A stretch of DNA of 64,000 nt from Sphingomonas sp. IBVSS2 (GTDB taxonomy: Bacteria; Pseudomonadota; Alphaproteobacteria; Sphingomonadales; Sphingomonadaceae): NCBI RefSeq assembly GCF_002127225.1, contig NZ_NFUR01000005.1, positions 62,001-126,000 on the forward strand. Reading direction: 5' to 3'. Of this stretch, positions 54,259 to 63,163 are shown piece by piece. Position 1 is the stretch's first letter. Each line of letters starts with the position of its first letter. The notes beneath the pieces are model-generated. The model searched no databases. It was given only the letters and a program-made list of their open reading frames with translations, and was not told where the DNA came from. Position numbers and translations under genes: made by a program.

Positions 54259-56199
54259 TCAGAAGGCGACCCGCACGCCGCCATAGGCGGCTGCGCCCGG
54301 CGTCGCGAAGCTGAACACTTCCTCATATTTCACGTCGAACAGGTTCTCGACGCGCCCGAACACCGAGAAGCGGTCGCTCAGCCGGTATTGGGCATTGAGG
54401 TTCACCAGCGTGAACGGCTTTAGCGAGACGCGCACCGGCACATAGCTGGGGTCGATATAGGCCAGGTCGTCCATCCGGCCGTTGTAGCGCACCGTCAGCG
54501 TGGTCGAGAAACGCTCGTCCCTGCTGAACAGCGTGGCGTTGACGCTGGCCATGTCGCCGGGGCGGCGAACCTCGGTGGCGCCGGCCTCGGTCGCCTTCAG
54601 ATGGGTATAGGCCGCATCGATGCGGAGCTGGCGGATCGGGCGCAGGCTGGCGGTCACCTCGACGCCGTGCTGCTTCGAATCGGTGGTGCGGTTGCCGGGC
54701 GTCGCCGTGTAGTTCGGCGCCGGATAGGTGATGTAGATCTCGTCGGTCAGCTTCGAATCGAAATAGGTCGCGCCGATCGTCGCCTTGCCGTCCCAGAAGC
54801 TCTGCTCGATGCCCGCTTCCCAGCCCTTGGACTTTTCGGGCCTGAGGTTCGGATTGCCGATATAGGTGCCGCTGGAGAAGCCGAAGAGCTCGTAATAGCC
54901 CGGATTCTTCACGCCGGTGCCATAGGCGGCGTGGACGCGCGTGTCGGTCGGCAGGCGATAGCCGGCCTGGACGCGCCAGGTGGTCGCGTCGGCGAAGCGG
55001 TTGTTGTCGTCGTGGCGGACCGAGGCGCCGCCGGTGAAATCGCCGGCGGTCAACTCATATTGGCCGACCAGGCCGAGATTGTCGGTGCTGCGCCGGCCGC
55101 GAAACGCGTCGAAGGGTGAGCCGGTCGACGGGGTGGTGTTGCGGAACTGCTCGCGCTCCCAGTCGACCGCGGCGGTCAGGCGATGGCTGATCGCATCGGT
55201 GCCGAAGCGGAAGCTCGAGACGAACGATCCCTTGTAGCGCTGGCCCTTGTCGCCATAGTCGATCCCGCCGGGCTTGTAGCCGGTGCGGGTGGTGTCGGCG
55301 AACTGGCCGGAAAGCGTGTTGGTCCAGCGGCCGTCGAGCGCGGTCAGCTCGGCGCTGAGCAGGCCGTAGAACGCTTCGTTGGTGAAGCGCACGCCGGGGC
55401 TGTCGACCGTATAGCCGAAGCGGGGGCTGGCGGGATTGCTCTCGCTGTTGTTGGTCTCGGCATCGGTATTGCTGTAGCGCAGCACGCCGGTGACCTTCAG
55501 GTTGGCCGCGGGAGTCCAGCCCAGCTTGGCGCTGGCGCCGACGCTGTCCGAGCCGATGTCGCGCGTGCCGCCCCGCGCCGTCGGATAGCCCCTGGTGTGA
55601 TACCAGCTGCCCGAGACCGCATAGTCCAGCGTGTCCGAGGCGCCGGCCGCGCGCGCCGCGCCGCTGAAGGTGCCGAACGAGCCGCCTTCGGCGCGGGCGC
55701 TGTAGCCCGGTGCCTCGCGGCCCGAGAGCGTGATATAGTTGACCACGCCGCCGATCGCGTCCGATCCGTAGAGCGACGATTGCTGGCCGCGCAGCACTTC
55801 GATCCGCGCGGCCGGATCGGCGATCAGCGTGCCGAGGTCATATTCGCCATAATAGGGGTCGGCCGCCTCGATCCCGTCGATCAGGACGAGGACGTGATTG
55901 GCCTCGCTGCCGCGGATGCGCAGCTGGGTCTGGCCGCCGATCGCGCCGATGCGGCTGACCGCGACGCCGGGCACGTCGCGCAGCACGTCGGAGACGATGC
56001 GCGTCTGGCGCTGGTCGAGCGCTTCCGCGTCGATCACCGTGGCCGAGGCGGGCAGGTTCCTGAGCGCGACGCCCTCGCCCGAGCGCGAGGCGGTGACGAT
56101 GATCGTGTCCTGCGGGTCGGTGGGCTGGTCGGCGTCCTGCGCATGGGCCGGCATGGCGGCGGCGATCGCGATCAGCGAGACGAAACTGGTCTTCAACAT
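54259..56199 (-). CDS. btuB: TonB-dependent vitamin B12/corrinoid receptor, copy 2
   Basis: 646 residues. Signal peptide ending MPAHAQ, TonB box DTIIVTASR, plug with LRIRGSEANHVLVLIDGIEAADPYYGEYDLGTL (first part) and IEVLRGQQSSLYGSDAIGGVVNYIT, barrel ending RVAF. Only moderately alike to copy 1 in the plug and divergent in the barrel. GGGGGGAC before ATG 56199. First gene after riboswitch 2. The two copies may favour different corrinoids. Confidence 0.9.
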   Translation of the reverse strand: MLKTSFVSLIAIAAAMPAHAQDADQPTDPQDTIIVTASRSGEGVALRNLPASATVIDAEALDQRQTRIVSDVLRDVPGVAVSRIGAIGGQTQLRIRGSEANHVLVLIDGIEAADPYYGEYDLGTLIADPAARIEVLRGQQSSLYGSDAIGGVVNYITLSGREAPGYSARAEGGSFGTFSGAARAAGASDTLDYAVSGSWYHTRGYPTARGGTRDIGSDSVGASAKLGWTPAANLKVTGVLRYSNTDAETNNSESNPASPRFGYTVDSPGVRFTNEAFYGLLSAELTALDGRWTNTLSGQFADTTRTGYKPGGIDYGDKGQRYKGSFVSSFRFGTDAISHRLTAAVDWEREQFRNTTPSTGSPFDAFRGRRSTDNLGLVGQYELTAGDFTGGASVRHDDNNRFADATTWRVQAGYRLPTDTRVHAAYGTGVKNPGYYELFGFSSGTYIGNPNLRPEKSKGWEAGIEQSFWDGKATIGATYFDSKLTDEIYITYPAPNYTATPGNRTTDSKQHGVEVTASLRPIRQLRIDAAYTHLKATEAGATEVRRPGDMASVNATLFSRDERFSTTLTVRYNGRMDDLAYIDPSYVPVRVSLKPFTLVNLNAQYRLSDRFSVFGRVENLFDVKYEEVFSFATPGAAAYGGVRVAF

Positions 56200-56380
56200 G
56201 GGTAGTCCCCCCTGCGCCCGTGCAACGAGGGCGGGGCCTGCCGCGAACGGCCGATGCAGGCGACGGGCGGGCGCTTGCCCGTCGCACGGCACCGAAGCGG
56301 CCCCGGCCGCTTGGTCGTCGCTCAGACGGAGAGATACCGTGCCTTGGCCATCCCCTGGACCAGGGCAAGAGCGACCGTTG

Positions 56381-56572
56381 CGCCGGCAGGTCTCCTGGCT
56401 CGCGGGTCAGGGCGCGATGCACGGCCTTCCCGGATCGGCGATCCAGTGGCCGCCCCCTCGGATCGGGGGGCAAGTGCATCGCGCTCGCCGCTTACAGTTG
56501 CAGGGACAGCCGCGGAATTGGACGGAAGGCCCGTCCGCACCGCATTCCCGTTTAAGCCCCTTTCGGGGCACC
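56381..56572 (-). ncRNA. Cobalamin riboswitch 2 (AdoCbl-type), upstream of btuB copy 2
   Basis: Minus-strand reading: GGTGCCCCGAAAGGGGC start, TGCAACTGTAAGCGGCGAGC core, GCCACTGG and GGGAAGGC elements, and 3' B12 box GCGAGCCAGGAGACCTGCC (56385-56403). A better match to the class than copy 1. 181 nt separate it from the ATG of btuB2. Confidence 0.95.
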
Positions 56573-56754
56573 GGCGCGATCATGTCGTGGAGGGCGAGGC
56601 CGCCCCACGGCGCGGCGCATAGGGCAAATGGCACGCCGCGCCAAGATCGCTCGCACAGGGTTCGGCGGGAAGGCGCTTTCGCCCGGCCCGCGCCGGCTCG
56701 AAGCGGCGCGACGGCGTGCGGGAGCGCGAAGATCGGGCTGCGGCTTCCGGATGG
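56573..56754. other. Intergenic region, nothing clear
   Basis: Between riboswitch 2 and the tRNA I see no gene. It must contain the promoter of the B12 operon on the minus strand, but no clear -35/-10 pair was recognised. Confidence 0.4.
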
Positions 56755-56830
56755 TGGTGGGTCCGCCGGGATTCGAACCCGGGACCTCTCGATTAAAAGT
56801 CGCTTGCTCTACCGACTGAGCTACGGACCC
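56755..56830 (-). tRNA. tRNA-Lys(UUU)
   Basis: Minus strand; 76 nt with encoded CCA. Acceptor GGGTCCG/CGGACCC, D-arm TAGCTCAGTCGGTAGAGC, anticodon loop CTTTTAA (anticodon TTT), T-arm CCGGGTTCGAATCCCGG. In my reading the two outer pairs of the anticodon stem are A-G and G-A, flanking three normal pairs. Confidence 0.95.
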
Positions 56831-56867
56831 ACACCAGCGTCGCCCCTAGGCGGCCCGGCCGGGCGGG

Positions 56868-57272
56868 TCAACGCCGCGCTTCGATCCGCGTCACTTGAAC
56901 ATGCGCGACCTGCCAGCGGCCCTTCGTCCTGCGGAACGTGTCGGCGAAGCGGAAATGGCTGGAGAAGCGCCGCCCGCCCGAAACGCCGCCGAGCACCGTT
57001 TCCGCATTGGCCACGCCCGCATCGGGCCCGAGCGACACGATCACCCGGTCGGTCAGCACGAGCGGATCAAAGCGGTCGCCCGGCGTCATCCAGCCTTCGA
57101 TGAACGCCTGCTTGCCCTGGCGCCTGCCCGAGCCGTCGATATAGACCAGATCGTCCGCGATCATCGCCTCCATCGCCGCGCGGTCCTGGCGCAGCTGCGC
57201 CCGGTCGAACGCGTCGGCAAAGGCGACCAGCCCGGGATCGGGATCGGCCAGCGCCAGCAATGCCCAGATCAT
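56868..57272 (-). CDS. NTF2-like/SnoaL-fold protein (DUF4440-like)
   Basis: 134 residues; LVAFADAFDRAQLRQDRAAMEAMIADDLVYIDGSG, read here as FDRAQLRQDRAAMEAM and LVYIDGSG, with later FRFADTFRRTKGRWQVAHVQVTRI, marks the NTF2-like cone fold. A short hydrophobic start (IWALLALADP) may be a signal peptide. Function not predictable. Overlaps folK by 4 bp, so co-translated. Confidence 0.75.
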   Translation of the reverse strand: MIWALLALADPDPGLVAFADAFDRAQLRQDRAAMEAMIADDLVYIDGSGRRQGKQAFIEGWMTPGDRFDPLVLTDRVIVSLGPDAGVANAETVLGGVSGGRRFSSHFRFADTFRRTKGRWQVAHVQVTRIEARR

Positions 57273-57736
57273 CGCTTCCTCCGTAATCGTGCCGCGAGCT
57301 GGCGCACGCTAAGCCCGGTCACCGGATCGCGCCAGTCCGCCGCGACCCGGGCGAGCGGCGCGAGCACGAATGCGCGGTGGCGGAACAGGCGGTGCGGCAC
57401 GGTGAGCGCCGGCTCGCCCCAGCTGCCGCCCGACCAGAGCACGATGTCGAGATCGATCACCCGCGCGCCCCAGTTCTGCCCGCGCCGCCGGCCGAAGCCG
57501 CGCTCGATCGCCTTCAGGCGGCGGAGCAGGGCAGGGGGCGGCTCGTCGCTCTCGATCAGCGCGACGGCATTGGCGAAGCGGCGTTTCGACGGGCCGAGCG
57601 GCGGGGTGTGGAGGATCGGAGAGACGGCGGTGACGCCGCCCAGCGCGTCGATCGCCGCCGCGACTTCGCGTGCCGGGCTGCCATGGCGGCCCCGCCGGTT
57701 CGATCCGATCGCGATGGCATAGCTTGTCCTCGCCAT
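57269..57736 (-). CDS. folK: 2-amino-4-hydroxy-6-hydroxymethyldihydropteridine pyrophosphokinase
   Basis: 155 residues. AIAIGSNRRGRHG, VSPILHTPPLG, FANAVALIES, IERGFGRRRGQNWGARVIDLDIVLW, seen as GARVIDLDIVLW (metal Asp pair) and VPHRLFRHRAFVLAPL are HPPK marks. It transfers pyrophosphate to the pterin in folate synthesis. Divergent from the UDG gene by 23 bp. Confidence 0.93.
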   Translation of the reverse strand: MARTSYAIAIGSNRRGRHGSPAREVAAAIDALGGVTAVSPILHTPPLGPSKRRFANAVALIESDEPPPALLRRLKAIERGFGRRRGQNWGARVIDLDIVLWSGGSWGEPALTVPHRLFRHRAFVLAPLARVAADWRDPVTGLSVRQLAARLRRKR

Positions 57737-57759
57737 GCCGGCCGGCCTATCGCGCGGGA

Positions 57760-58365
57760 ATGCTCCAGCCAAGCCGCGATTGCCCGCTCTGTCCGCGCCT
57801 CGTCACGCTGCGCGAGCGCTTGCGCGGCGAACATCCCGATTGGTGGAACGCGCCAGTGCCTGCGCTGGGCGACCCCGACGCGCCGATCGCGATCGTCGGC
57901 CTCGCGCCCGGCAAGCATGGCGCGAACCGCACCGGCCGCGCCTTTACCGGCGATGACTCGGGCGCATTGCTGTTCGCGACGCTCGAGAAGTTCGGGCTGG
58001 CGGAGAAGGGCGAGCCCAGGGGCGTGGTGATCCTCAATGCGGTGCGCTGCCTGCCGCCGGAGAACAAGCCCGAGCCTGCCGAGATCCATGCCTGCCGGCC
58101 CTTCCTGGCGGCGGAGCTCCGGGCGCCGGTGGTGCTCGCGCTCGGCCAGGTGGCGCACCAGTCGGCGGTCAAGGCGATGGGCGGCAAGCTGCCCAAGGTC
58201 CGCTTCGCGCACGGCGCCGAGCATCGCCTGCATCGCGGCCAGTGGCTGGTCGATAGCTATCACTGCTCGCGCTACAACCAGAATACCGGGCGGCTGACGC
58301 CCGCGATGCTAGAGGCGGTGGTGGAACGGGCCATTGCCCTGGCGGGGCCGGGAGAATTCGCATGA
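57760..58365 (+). CDS. Type-5 (UdgB-like) uracil-DNA glycosylase
   Basis: 201 residues. Motif 1 GLAPGKHGANRTGR lacks the catalytic Asp of types 1-4, as in UDGb; motif 2 YHCSRYNQNTGRL. Cys at CPLCPR, CLPP and HACRPF provide four ligands for an Fe-S cluster. It removes uracil (and possibly hypoxanthine) from DNA. ATG 57760 assumed. Overlaps the racemase by 4 bp. Confidence 0.87.
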   Translation: MLQPSRDCPLCPRLVTLRERLRGEHPDWWNAPVPALGDPDAPIAIVGLAPGKHGANRTGRAFTGDDSGALLFATLEKFGLAEKGEPRGVVILNAVRCLPPENKPEPAEIHACRPFLAAELRAPVVLALGQVAHQSAVKAMGGKLPKVRFAHGAEHRLHRGQWLVDSYHCSRYNQNTGRLTPAMLEAVVERAIALAGPGEFA

Positions 58366-59054
58366 AGACGATCGGCTTGCTCGGGGGCATGAGCTGGGAG
58401 AGCTCGGCCCAATATTATGCGCTGCTCAATCGCGAGGCACGCGCGCGGCTGGGGCATCCGCATTCGGCGCGCAGCGTGATGCTGTCGGTCGATTTCGGGG
58501 AAATCGAGCAGCTCCAGCATGCCGGCGCCTGGGATGCGCTCGCCGACCGGCTCGCGGCCGAGGCCCGGGCGATCGAGGCGGCAGGCGCCGATTGCCTGGT
58601 GCTGTGCACCAACACCATGCATTTGGTGGCCGACCGGATCGCGGCCGCGATCGGCATTCCGATGCTCCACATCGCCGATCCCACCGGGGCGGCGATCCGC
58701 GCGGCGGGGATCGCGCGGATCGGCCTGCTCGGCACGGCCTTCACCATGGAGCAGCCCTTCTACCGCGAGCGGCTGGAGCAGCGCTTCGGGCTCGAAGTGC
58801 TCCTGCCCGGCGCGGAGGCCCGTGCCGCCGTGCACCGCATCATCTATGACGAGCTGGTCGGCGGCGTGATCCGTGAGGAATCGCGCGCCCGCTATCGCGA
58901 AGCGATCGCCGAGCTGGCGGCGGCGGGGGCGCAAGGTGTGATCCTCGGCTGCACCGAGATCGGGTTGCTCGTCGGCCCCGGGGACAGCGACGTGCCGTTG
59001 TTCGACACGACGCGCCTGCACGCGCTCGCCGCGCTGGAGTTCGCGCTGGGCTAG
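58362..59054 (+). CDS. Aspartate/glutamate racemase family protein
   Basis: 230 residues; GLLGGMSWESSAQYY and the two catalytic Cys, Cys82 (LCTNTMH) and Cys197 (GCTEIG). Cofactor-independent racemase giving D-Asp or related. The TAG stop lies 5 bp before the MITE-like element. Confidence 0.92.
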   Translation: MKTIGLLGGMSWESSAQYYALLNREARARLGHPHSARSVMLSVDFGEIEQLQHAGAWDALADRLAAEARAIEAAGADCLVLCTNTMHLVADRIAAAIGIPMLHIADPTGAAIRAAGIARIGLLGTAFTMEQPFYRERLEQRFGLEVLLPGAEARAAVHRIIYDELVGGVIREESRARYREAIAELAAAGAQGVILGCTEIGLLVGPGDSDVPLFDTTRLHALAALEFALG

Positions 59055-59059
59055 GGCGA

Positions 59060-59165
59060 ATCGACATTCGGGCCGGGCTTGGCGGGCCGGAACATTTCGA
59101 GCCAACCTCCTGCGTCACCCTGAAACAAGATCAGCATGACGGAGGGGAGAGGGCTGAATGCCGAT
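59060..59165. mobile_element. MITE-like repeat element, 106-bp deletion copy
   Basis: Ends ATCGACATTCG (59060-59070) and TGAATGCCGAT (59155-59165) correspond to the 182-bp copy at 14647. In reverse orientation, the flank with TTCAGGGTGACG, GGTTGG, TGTTCCGGCC and GCCAA aligns with that copy; the central palindrome is missing. Located between two convergent genes. Confidence 0.72.
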
Positions 59166-59225
59166 CCCGACCAGGCCGCGAATCCCGCGACCAACACGGC
59201 GCGTCCGGGTGACGGCCAGCCCGGC

Positions 59226-60077
59226 TCAGATGTCCTGCGTCAGCCGCCCATAGAGATCCGGCCGGCGATCGCGGAAGAAGCCGAAGGCGGCGCGGTGGCG
59301 CTTGGCCAGCGCAAGGTCGAGCGTCGCGGTGATCACGCCTTCCTCCTCGCGGTCCAGCTCGGCCAGGATGTCGCCGCGCTCGTTGGTGATGAAGCTGGTG
59401 CCGTAGAAAGTCTGGCCATGTTCGGTGCCGACGCGGTTGGCAGCGACCACGGGGACGACGTTCGACACCGCATGCCCCACCATCGCCCGGCGCCAGAGGC
59501 GCGCGGTGTCGAGGCTCTCGTCATGCGGCTCGCTGCCGATCGCGGTGGGGTAGAACAGGATGTCCGCGCCCATCAGCATCATCGCGCGGGCGGTCTCCGG
59601 ATACCATTGGTCCCAGCACACGCCGACGCCGAGCGTCGCCTTGTCCGGGCCGTTCCACACCTTGAACCCGGTGTTGCCGGGGCGGAAGTAGAACTTCTCC
59701 TCATAGCCCGGGCCGTCGGGAATGTGGCTCTTGCGATAGACGCCGGCGATCCGGCCGTCGGGGCCGATCATCGCGAGGCTGTTGTAATGATGCGGTCCGT
59801 CCGCCTCGAAGAAGCTGGTCGGGATGTGGATCTTCAGCTCGGCGGCGAGCGCCTGCATCGCCAGCACCGCCTTGTGCTCGGCGGTCGGCTTCGCATTGGC
59901 GAACAGGCCTTCGTCTTCCACCCGGCAGAAATACTCGCCTTCGAACAGCTCGGGCGGCAGCACCACCTGCGCGCCGCGGGCGGCCGCCTCGCGCACATGG
60001 GCGGAGACCTTCGCGATGTTCGCGTCGATGTCGTTGGAAAAGGCGAGCTGCAGGGCGGCGACGGTGATCTCGGTCAT
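59226..60077 (-). CDS. aguB: N-carbamoylputrescine amidase
   Basis: 283 residues, nitrilase fold. Catalytic triad Glu43 (PPELFEGEYF), Lys116 (YRKSHIP), Cys154 (GVCWDQWYPE). The YFCRVEDE and SHIPDGPGYEEKFYF wording is that of AguB, which makes putrescine from N-carbamoylputrescine. ATG 60077; no agmatine deiminase nearby. Confidence 0.93.
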   Translation of the reverse strand: MTEITVAALQLAFSNDIDANIAKVSAHVREAAARGAQVVLPPELFEGEYFCRVEDEGLFANAKPTAEHKAVLAMQALAAELKIHIPTSFFEADGPHHYNSLAMIGPDGRIAGVYRKSHIPDGPGYEEKFYFRPGNTGFKVWNGPDKATLGVGVCWDQWYPETARAMMLMGADILFYPTAIGSEPHDESLDTARLWRRAMVGHAVSNVVPVVAANRVGTEHGQTFYGTSFITNERGDILAELDREEEGVITATLDLALAKRHRAAFGFFRDRRPDLYGRLTQDI

Positions 60078-60138
60078 GGCGCGGCATTTAATGTGGTCGC
60101 CGGGGATTCGCCACCCGGTCCGTCTCATAGTTCCAGCC

Positions 60139-60164
60139 GTCGTCCCGCCTTCGCGGGGATGACG
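60139..60164. repeat. REP-like palindromic repeat, copy 2
   Basis: Reverse complement of the copy at 14591 with few changes (CCCGCCTTCGCGGGGATGAC). It lies between aguB and lnt, which diverge, 32 bp before the lnt ATG. Confidence 0.72.
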
Positions 60165-60195
60165 AAAAGGGGATGGATCGGTTAAGCACCCAGCG

Positions 60196-61734
60196 ATGCT
60201 GTCCCGCCCCCTGCTCGCCGCGCTGCTCGCCGGCTTTCTCTCCGCCACCGGATTCGCCCCGCTCGACTGGTGGCCCGTCACGCTGGCCTGCCTCGCGGTG
60301 CTGCTGCACCTGACCTGGCACGCGCCGAGCACCGGGGCGGCGCTGCTGCGTGGCTGGGTGTTCGGCGTCGGCCATTTCACCCTGGGCAACAACTGGATCC
60401 AGCACGCCTTCGATTTCCAGGACAAGATGCCGCCCGTGCTCGGCTATTTCGCCGTGCTGCTGCTGGCGCTCTATCTCGCGGTCTATCCGGCGGTGGCGAT
60501 GGGCCTCGCCTGGCGCTTCGCCCGCATCGTGAAGGCACGCTGGAACGAGCCGGACTTCGCCTTCGTCCTCGCCGCCGCCTCGGCCTGGATCGTCACCGAA
60601 TATCTGCGCGGCACGCTGTTCACGGGCTATCCGTGGAACCCGGTGGCGGCGATCTGGGTGCCGACGCCGATCGCGCAGCTCGCGGCCTTCACCGGCACCT
60701 ATGCGCTGTCGGGCGTCACCCTGCTCGTCGCGGGCGCGCTCTATCTCGCCACCCAGCACCAGTATCGCGTGCCGCTGGCCATCGCCGCGCTGCTGCTGGC
60801 CGCCGGGCTCGCGCTCCATCCCGGCCGCCCGGCGACGGATCCGACGCGTCCGCACGTGCGCGTCGTCCAGCCCAATATCGGACAGGAAGGCGTCGACCGG
60901 CCGGACTATGCCCCGCGCGTCCTTGCCAAGCTGGCGGAATGGAGCGGCCAGCCCGGCAGCGTGCCGCGGCTGGTCGTGTGGCCCGAGGGCATGGTCAACT
61001 ATTATGTCGAGGACGGCTATCCGCCGCGCTTCTACCAGCAGGGCGATCCGCGCTGGGTGCGTGGGCGGATCGGCGGGCTGCTCGGTCCCCGGGACCGTGC
61101 GATGGTCGGCGGCAATGCGCTGTTCTTCGACGGGGACCGGCTGACCGGCGCCGGCAATTCGGTGTGGACCGTGGATCCCGCCGGCATGCTCGGCGGGCGC
61201 TACGACAAGGCGCATCTGGTGCCCTATGGCGAATATCTGCCGATGCGCACGCTGCTCGCGCCGCTCGGCCTCGCCCGGCTGGTGATGGGCGAGATCGACT
61301 TCATCCCGGGCCCCGGCCCGCGCACGCTCGCCGTCGACGGTTTCGGCAGGGCCGGCGTCGCGGTCTGCTACGAGATCATCTTCTCCGGCCAGATCATCGA
61401 CCAGCGCAATCGCCCCGATTTCCTGTTCAACCCGTCGAACGACGCCTGGTTCGGCAGCTGGGGCCCGGTGCAGCATCTCGCCCAGGCGCGGTTGCGGGCG
61501 ATCGAGGAGGGGCTGCCGATCCTGCGCGCCACCCCCACCGGCGTTTCCGCGGTGATCGACGCCCATGGCCGCCTGCTCGGCACGGTGCCGGCGGGGCAGG
61601 AAGGCGCAGTGGAAGTGCCGCTCCCCGCGCCGCTGCCGCCGACGCTCTTCGCGCGGCTCGGCAACTGGCTGGCGTTGGCCGCCGCGCTGGCCCTGGTGGT
61701 GTTCGCGATTGCGTTTCGGCGCTTCGCCCGCTAG
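60196..61734 (+). CDS. lnt: Apolipoprotein N-acyltransferase
   Basis: 512 residues; about seven membrane helices in the first half and a periplasmic nitrilase domain. Triad Glu264 (VWPEG), Lys338 (DKAHLVPYGEYLP), Cys391 (VAVCYEIIFS). GFLSATGFAPLDWWP is the usual start. Adds the third acyl chain to lipoproteins. Essential in many Gram-negatives. Confidence 0.95.
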   Translation: MLSRPLLAALLAGFLSATGFAPLDWWPVTLACLAVLLHLTWHAPSTGAALLRGWVFGVGHFTLGNNWIQHAFDFQDKMPPVLGYFAVLLLALYLAVYPAVAMGLAWRFARIVKARWNEPDFAFVLAAASAWIVTEYLRGTLFTGYPWNPVAAIWVPTPIAQLAAFTGTYALSGVTLLVAGALYLATQHQYRVPLAIAALLLAAGLALHPGRPATDPTRPHVRVVQPNIGQEGVDRPDYAPRVLAKLAEWSGQPGSVPRLVVWPEGMVNYYVEDGYPPRFYQQGDPRWVRGRIGGLLGPRDRAMVGGNALFFDGDRLTGAGNSVWTVDPAGMLGGRYDKAHLVPYGEYLPMRTLLAPLGLARLVMGEIDFIPGPGPRTLAVDGFGRAGVAVCYEIIFSGQIIDQRNRPDFLFNPSNDAWFGSWGPVQHLAQARLRAIEEGLPILRATPTGVSAVIDAHGRLLGTVPAGQEGAVEVPLPAPLPPTLFARLGNWLALAAALALVVFAIAFRRFAR

Positions 61735-61747
61735 GGGCGTGATATAA

Positions 61748-61786
61748 GGAAAGCTTTATATGGGCATGGCAACGGCCCGGCTTTCC
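61748..61786 (+). promoter_or_regulatory. Structured leader of metK (candidate SAM-responsive or other regulatory element)
   Basis: GGAAAGC (61748-61754) pairs with GCTTTCC (61780-61786); inside is GGGC/GCCC (61762-61765/61775-61778) with a CAACGG loop. It ends 20 nt before the metK ATG; AGAGGA (61795-61800) is the ribosome site. SAM-binding RNAs precede metK in several alphaproteobacteria; whether this is one cannot be shown here. Confidence 0.4.
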
Positions 61787-61806
61787 TCCCCACAAGAGGA
61801 ATTTCC

Positions 61807-63021
61807 ATGCGTTCCAACTATCTCTTCACGTCCGAATCGGTTTCCGAAGGCCATCCCGACAAGGTCGCGGACCAGATTTCCGACGCCATCGTCGACCTGT
61901 TCCTGTCGAAGGACCCCGAGGCCCGCATCGCCTGCGAGACGCTGACCACCACCCAGCTGGTCGTCCTTGCCGGCGAGATCCGCGGCAAGGGCATCATGGA
62001 CACCGAGGGCAATTGGGCGCCGGGCGTGCAGGAAGAGGTCGAGAAGGCCGTCCGCGATACCGTGAAGCGCATCGGCTACGAGCAGGAGGGCTTCCACTGG
62101 GAGACGCTCCGCTTCGAGAACAACCTGCACCCGCAATCGGCACACATCGCGCAGGGCGTGGACGCCTCGGGCAACAAGGACGAAGGCGCCGGCGACCAGG
62201 GCATCATGTTCGGCTTCGCCTGCGACGAGACGCCGGACCTGATGCCGGCGACGCTCGACTACAGCCACAAGATCCTCGAGCGCATGGCCGCCGATCGCCA
62301 TTCGGGCGCGGCGCCGTTCCTCGAGCCGGATGCCAAGAGCCAGGTCACGCTGCGCTTCGAGAACGGCAAGCCGGTCGCCGCGACCGCGATCGTCGTCTCG
62401 ACCCAGCATGGCAAGGGCTATGACGAGGGCGACAAGGAAGCCGAGCTCAAGGCCTATGTGAAGAAGGTCGTCGCCGATCTGCTCCCGGCCGAGCTGCTCT
62501 CGGGCGAGACCGAGTACCACATCAACCCGACCGGCTCGTTCGAGATCGGCGGTCCGGACGGCGATGCCGGCCTCACCGGCCGCAAGATCATCGTCGACAC
62601 CTATGGCGGCGCCTCGCCGCACGGCGGCGGTGCCTTTTCGGGCAAGGACCCGACCAAGGTCGATCGCTCGGCAGCCTATATCACGCGCTATCTCGCCAAG
62701 AATATCGTCGCCGCCGGCCTCGCCAAGCGCGTGACGATCCAGCTGGCCTATGCGATCGGCGTGTCCAGGCCGCTGTCGCTCTATGTCGACACGCACGGCA
62801 CCGGCACGGTCTCGGACGACAAGATCGAGGCGGCGATTGCGGGCATCGAGAAGCTGGGCGGCCTCACGCCGCGCGGCATCCGCACGCACCTGCAGCTCAA
62901 CAAGCCGATCTACAGCAAGACCGCGGCCTATGGCCATTTCGGCCGCAAGCCCGAGGGCGACTTCTTCCCCTGGGAGAAGACCGACCTGGTCGAGGATCTG
63001 AAGGCCGCGCTCGCCGCCTGA
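61807..63021 (+). CDS. metK: S-adenosylmethionine synthetase
   Basis: 404 residues. [32 protein letters not shown] and [19 protein letters not shown] are the MAT signatures (ATP, Mg and K sites). Makes SAM from Met and ATP. Structured leader and strong terminator frame it as a single-gene unit. Confidence 0.97.
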   Translation: MRSNYLFTSESVSEGHPDKVADQISDAIVDLFLSKDPEARIACETLTTTQLVVLAGEIRGKGIMDTEGNWAPGVQEEVEKAVRDTVKRIGYEQEGFHWETLRFENNLHPQSAHIAQGVDASGNKDEGAGDQGIMFGFACDETPDLMPATLDYSHKILERMAADRHSGAAPFLEPDAKSQVTLRFENGKPVAATAIVVSTQHGKGYDEGDKEAELKAYVKKVVADLLPAELLSGETEYHINPTGSFEIGGPDGDAGLTGRKIIVDTYGGASPHGGGAFSGKDPTKVDRSAAYITRYLAKNIVAAGLAKRVTIQLAYAIGVSRPLSLYVDTHGTGTVSDDKIEAAIAGIEKLGGLTPRGIRTHLQLNKPIYSKTAAYGHFGRKPEGDFFPWEKTDLVEDLKAALAA

Positions 63022-63050
63022 TCCTTCTCCGCTTCGGCCCGCCGAAACCG

Positions 63051-63085
63051 AAAGCCCCGCGCCGCATCGCCGGCGCGGGGCTTTT
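63051..63085 (+). terminator. Intrinsic terminator of metK
   Basis: AAAGCCCCGCGCCG (63051-63064) pairs with 63071-63084 around CATCGC, then T. 14-bp perfect stem ending in a T-run. Confidence 0.85.
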
Positions 63086-63163
63086 CGTTGTGCCGCTTCG
63101 TTCCGTATTTTCCCGGGCCGTCCTATAAAGCACTGAGCAACCGTAATTCTTCATCAGGAAGGA

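Noticed and set aside
56628..56819. 63-codon plus-strand ORF over the tRNA region
   Set aside because: Runs through the complement of tRNA-Lys and has no homology features; a chance ORF.
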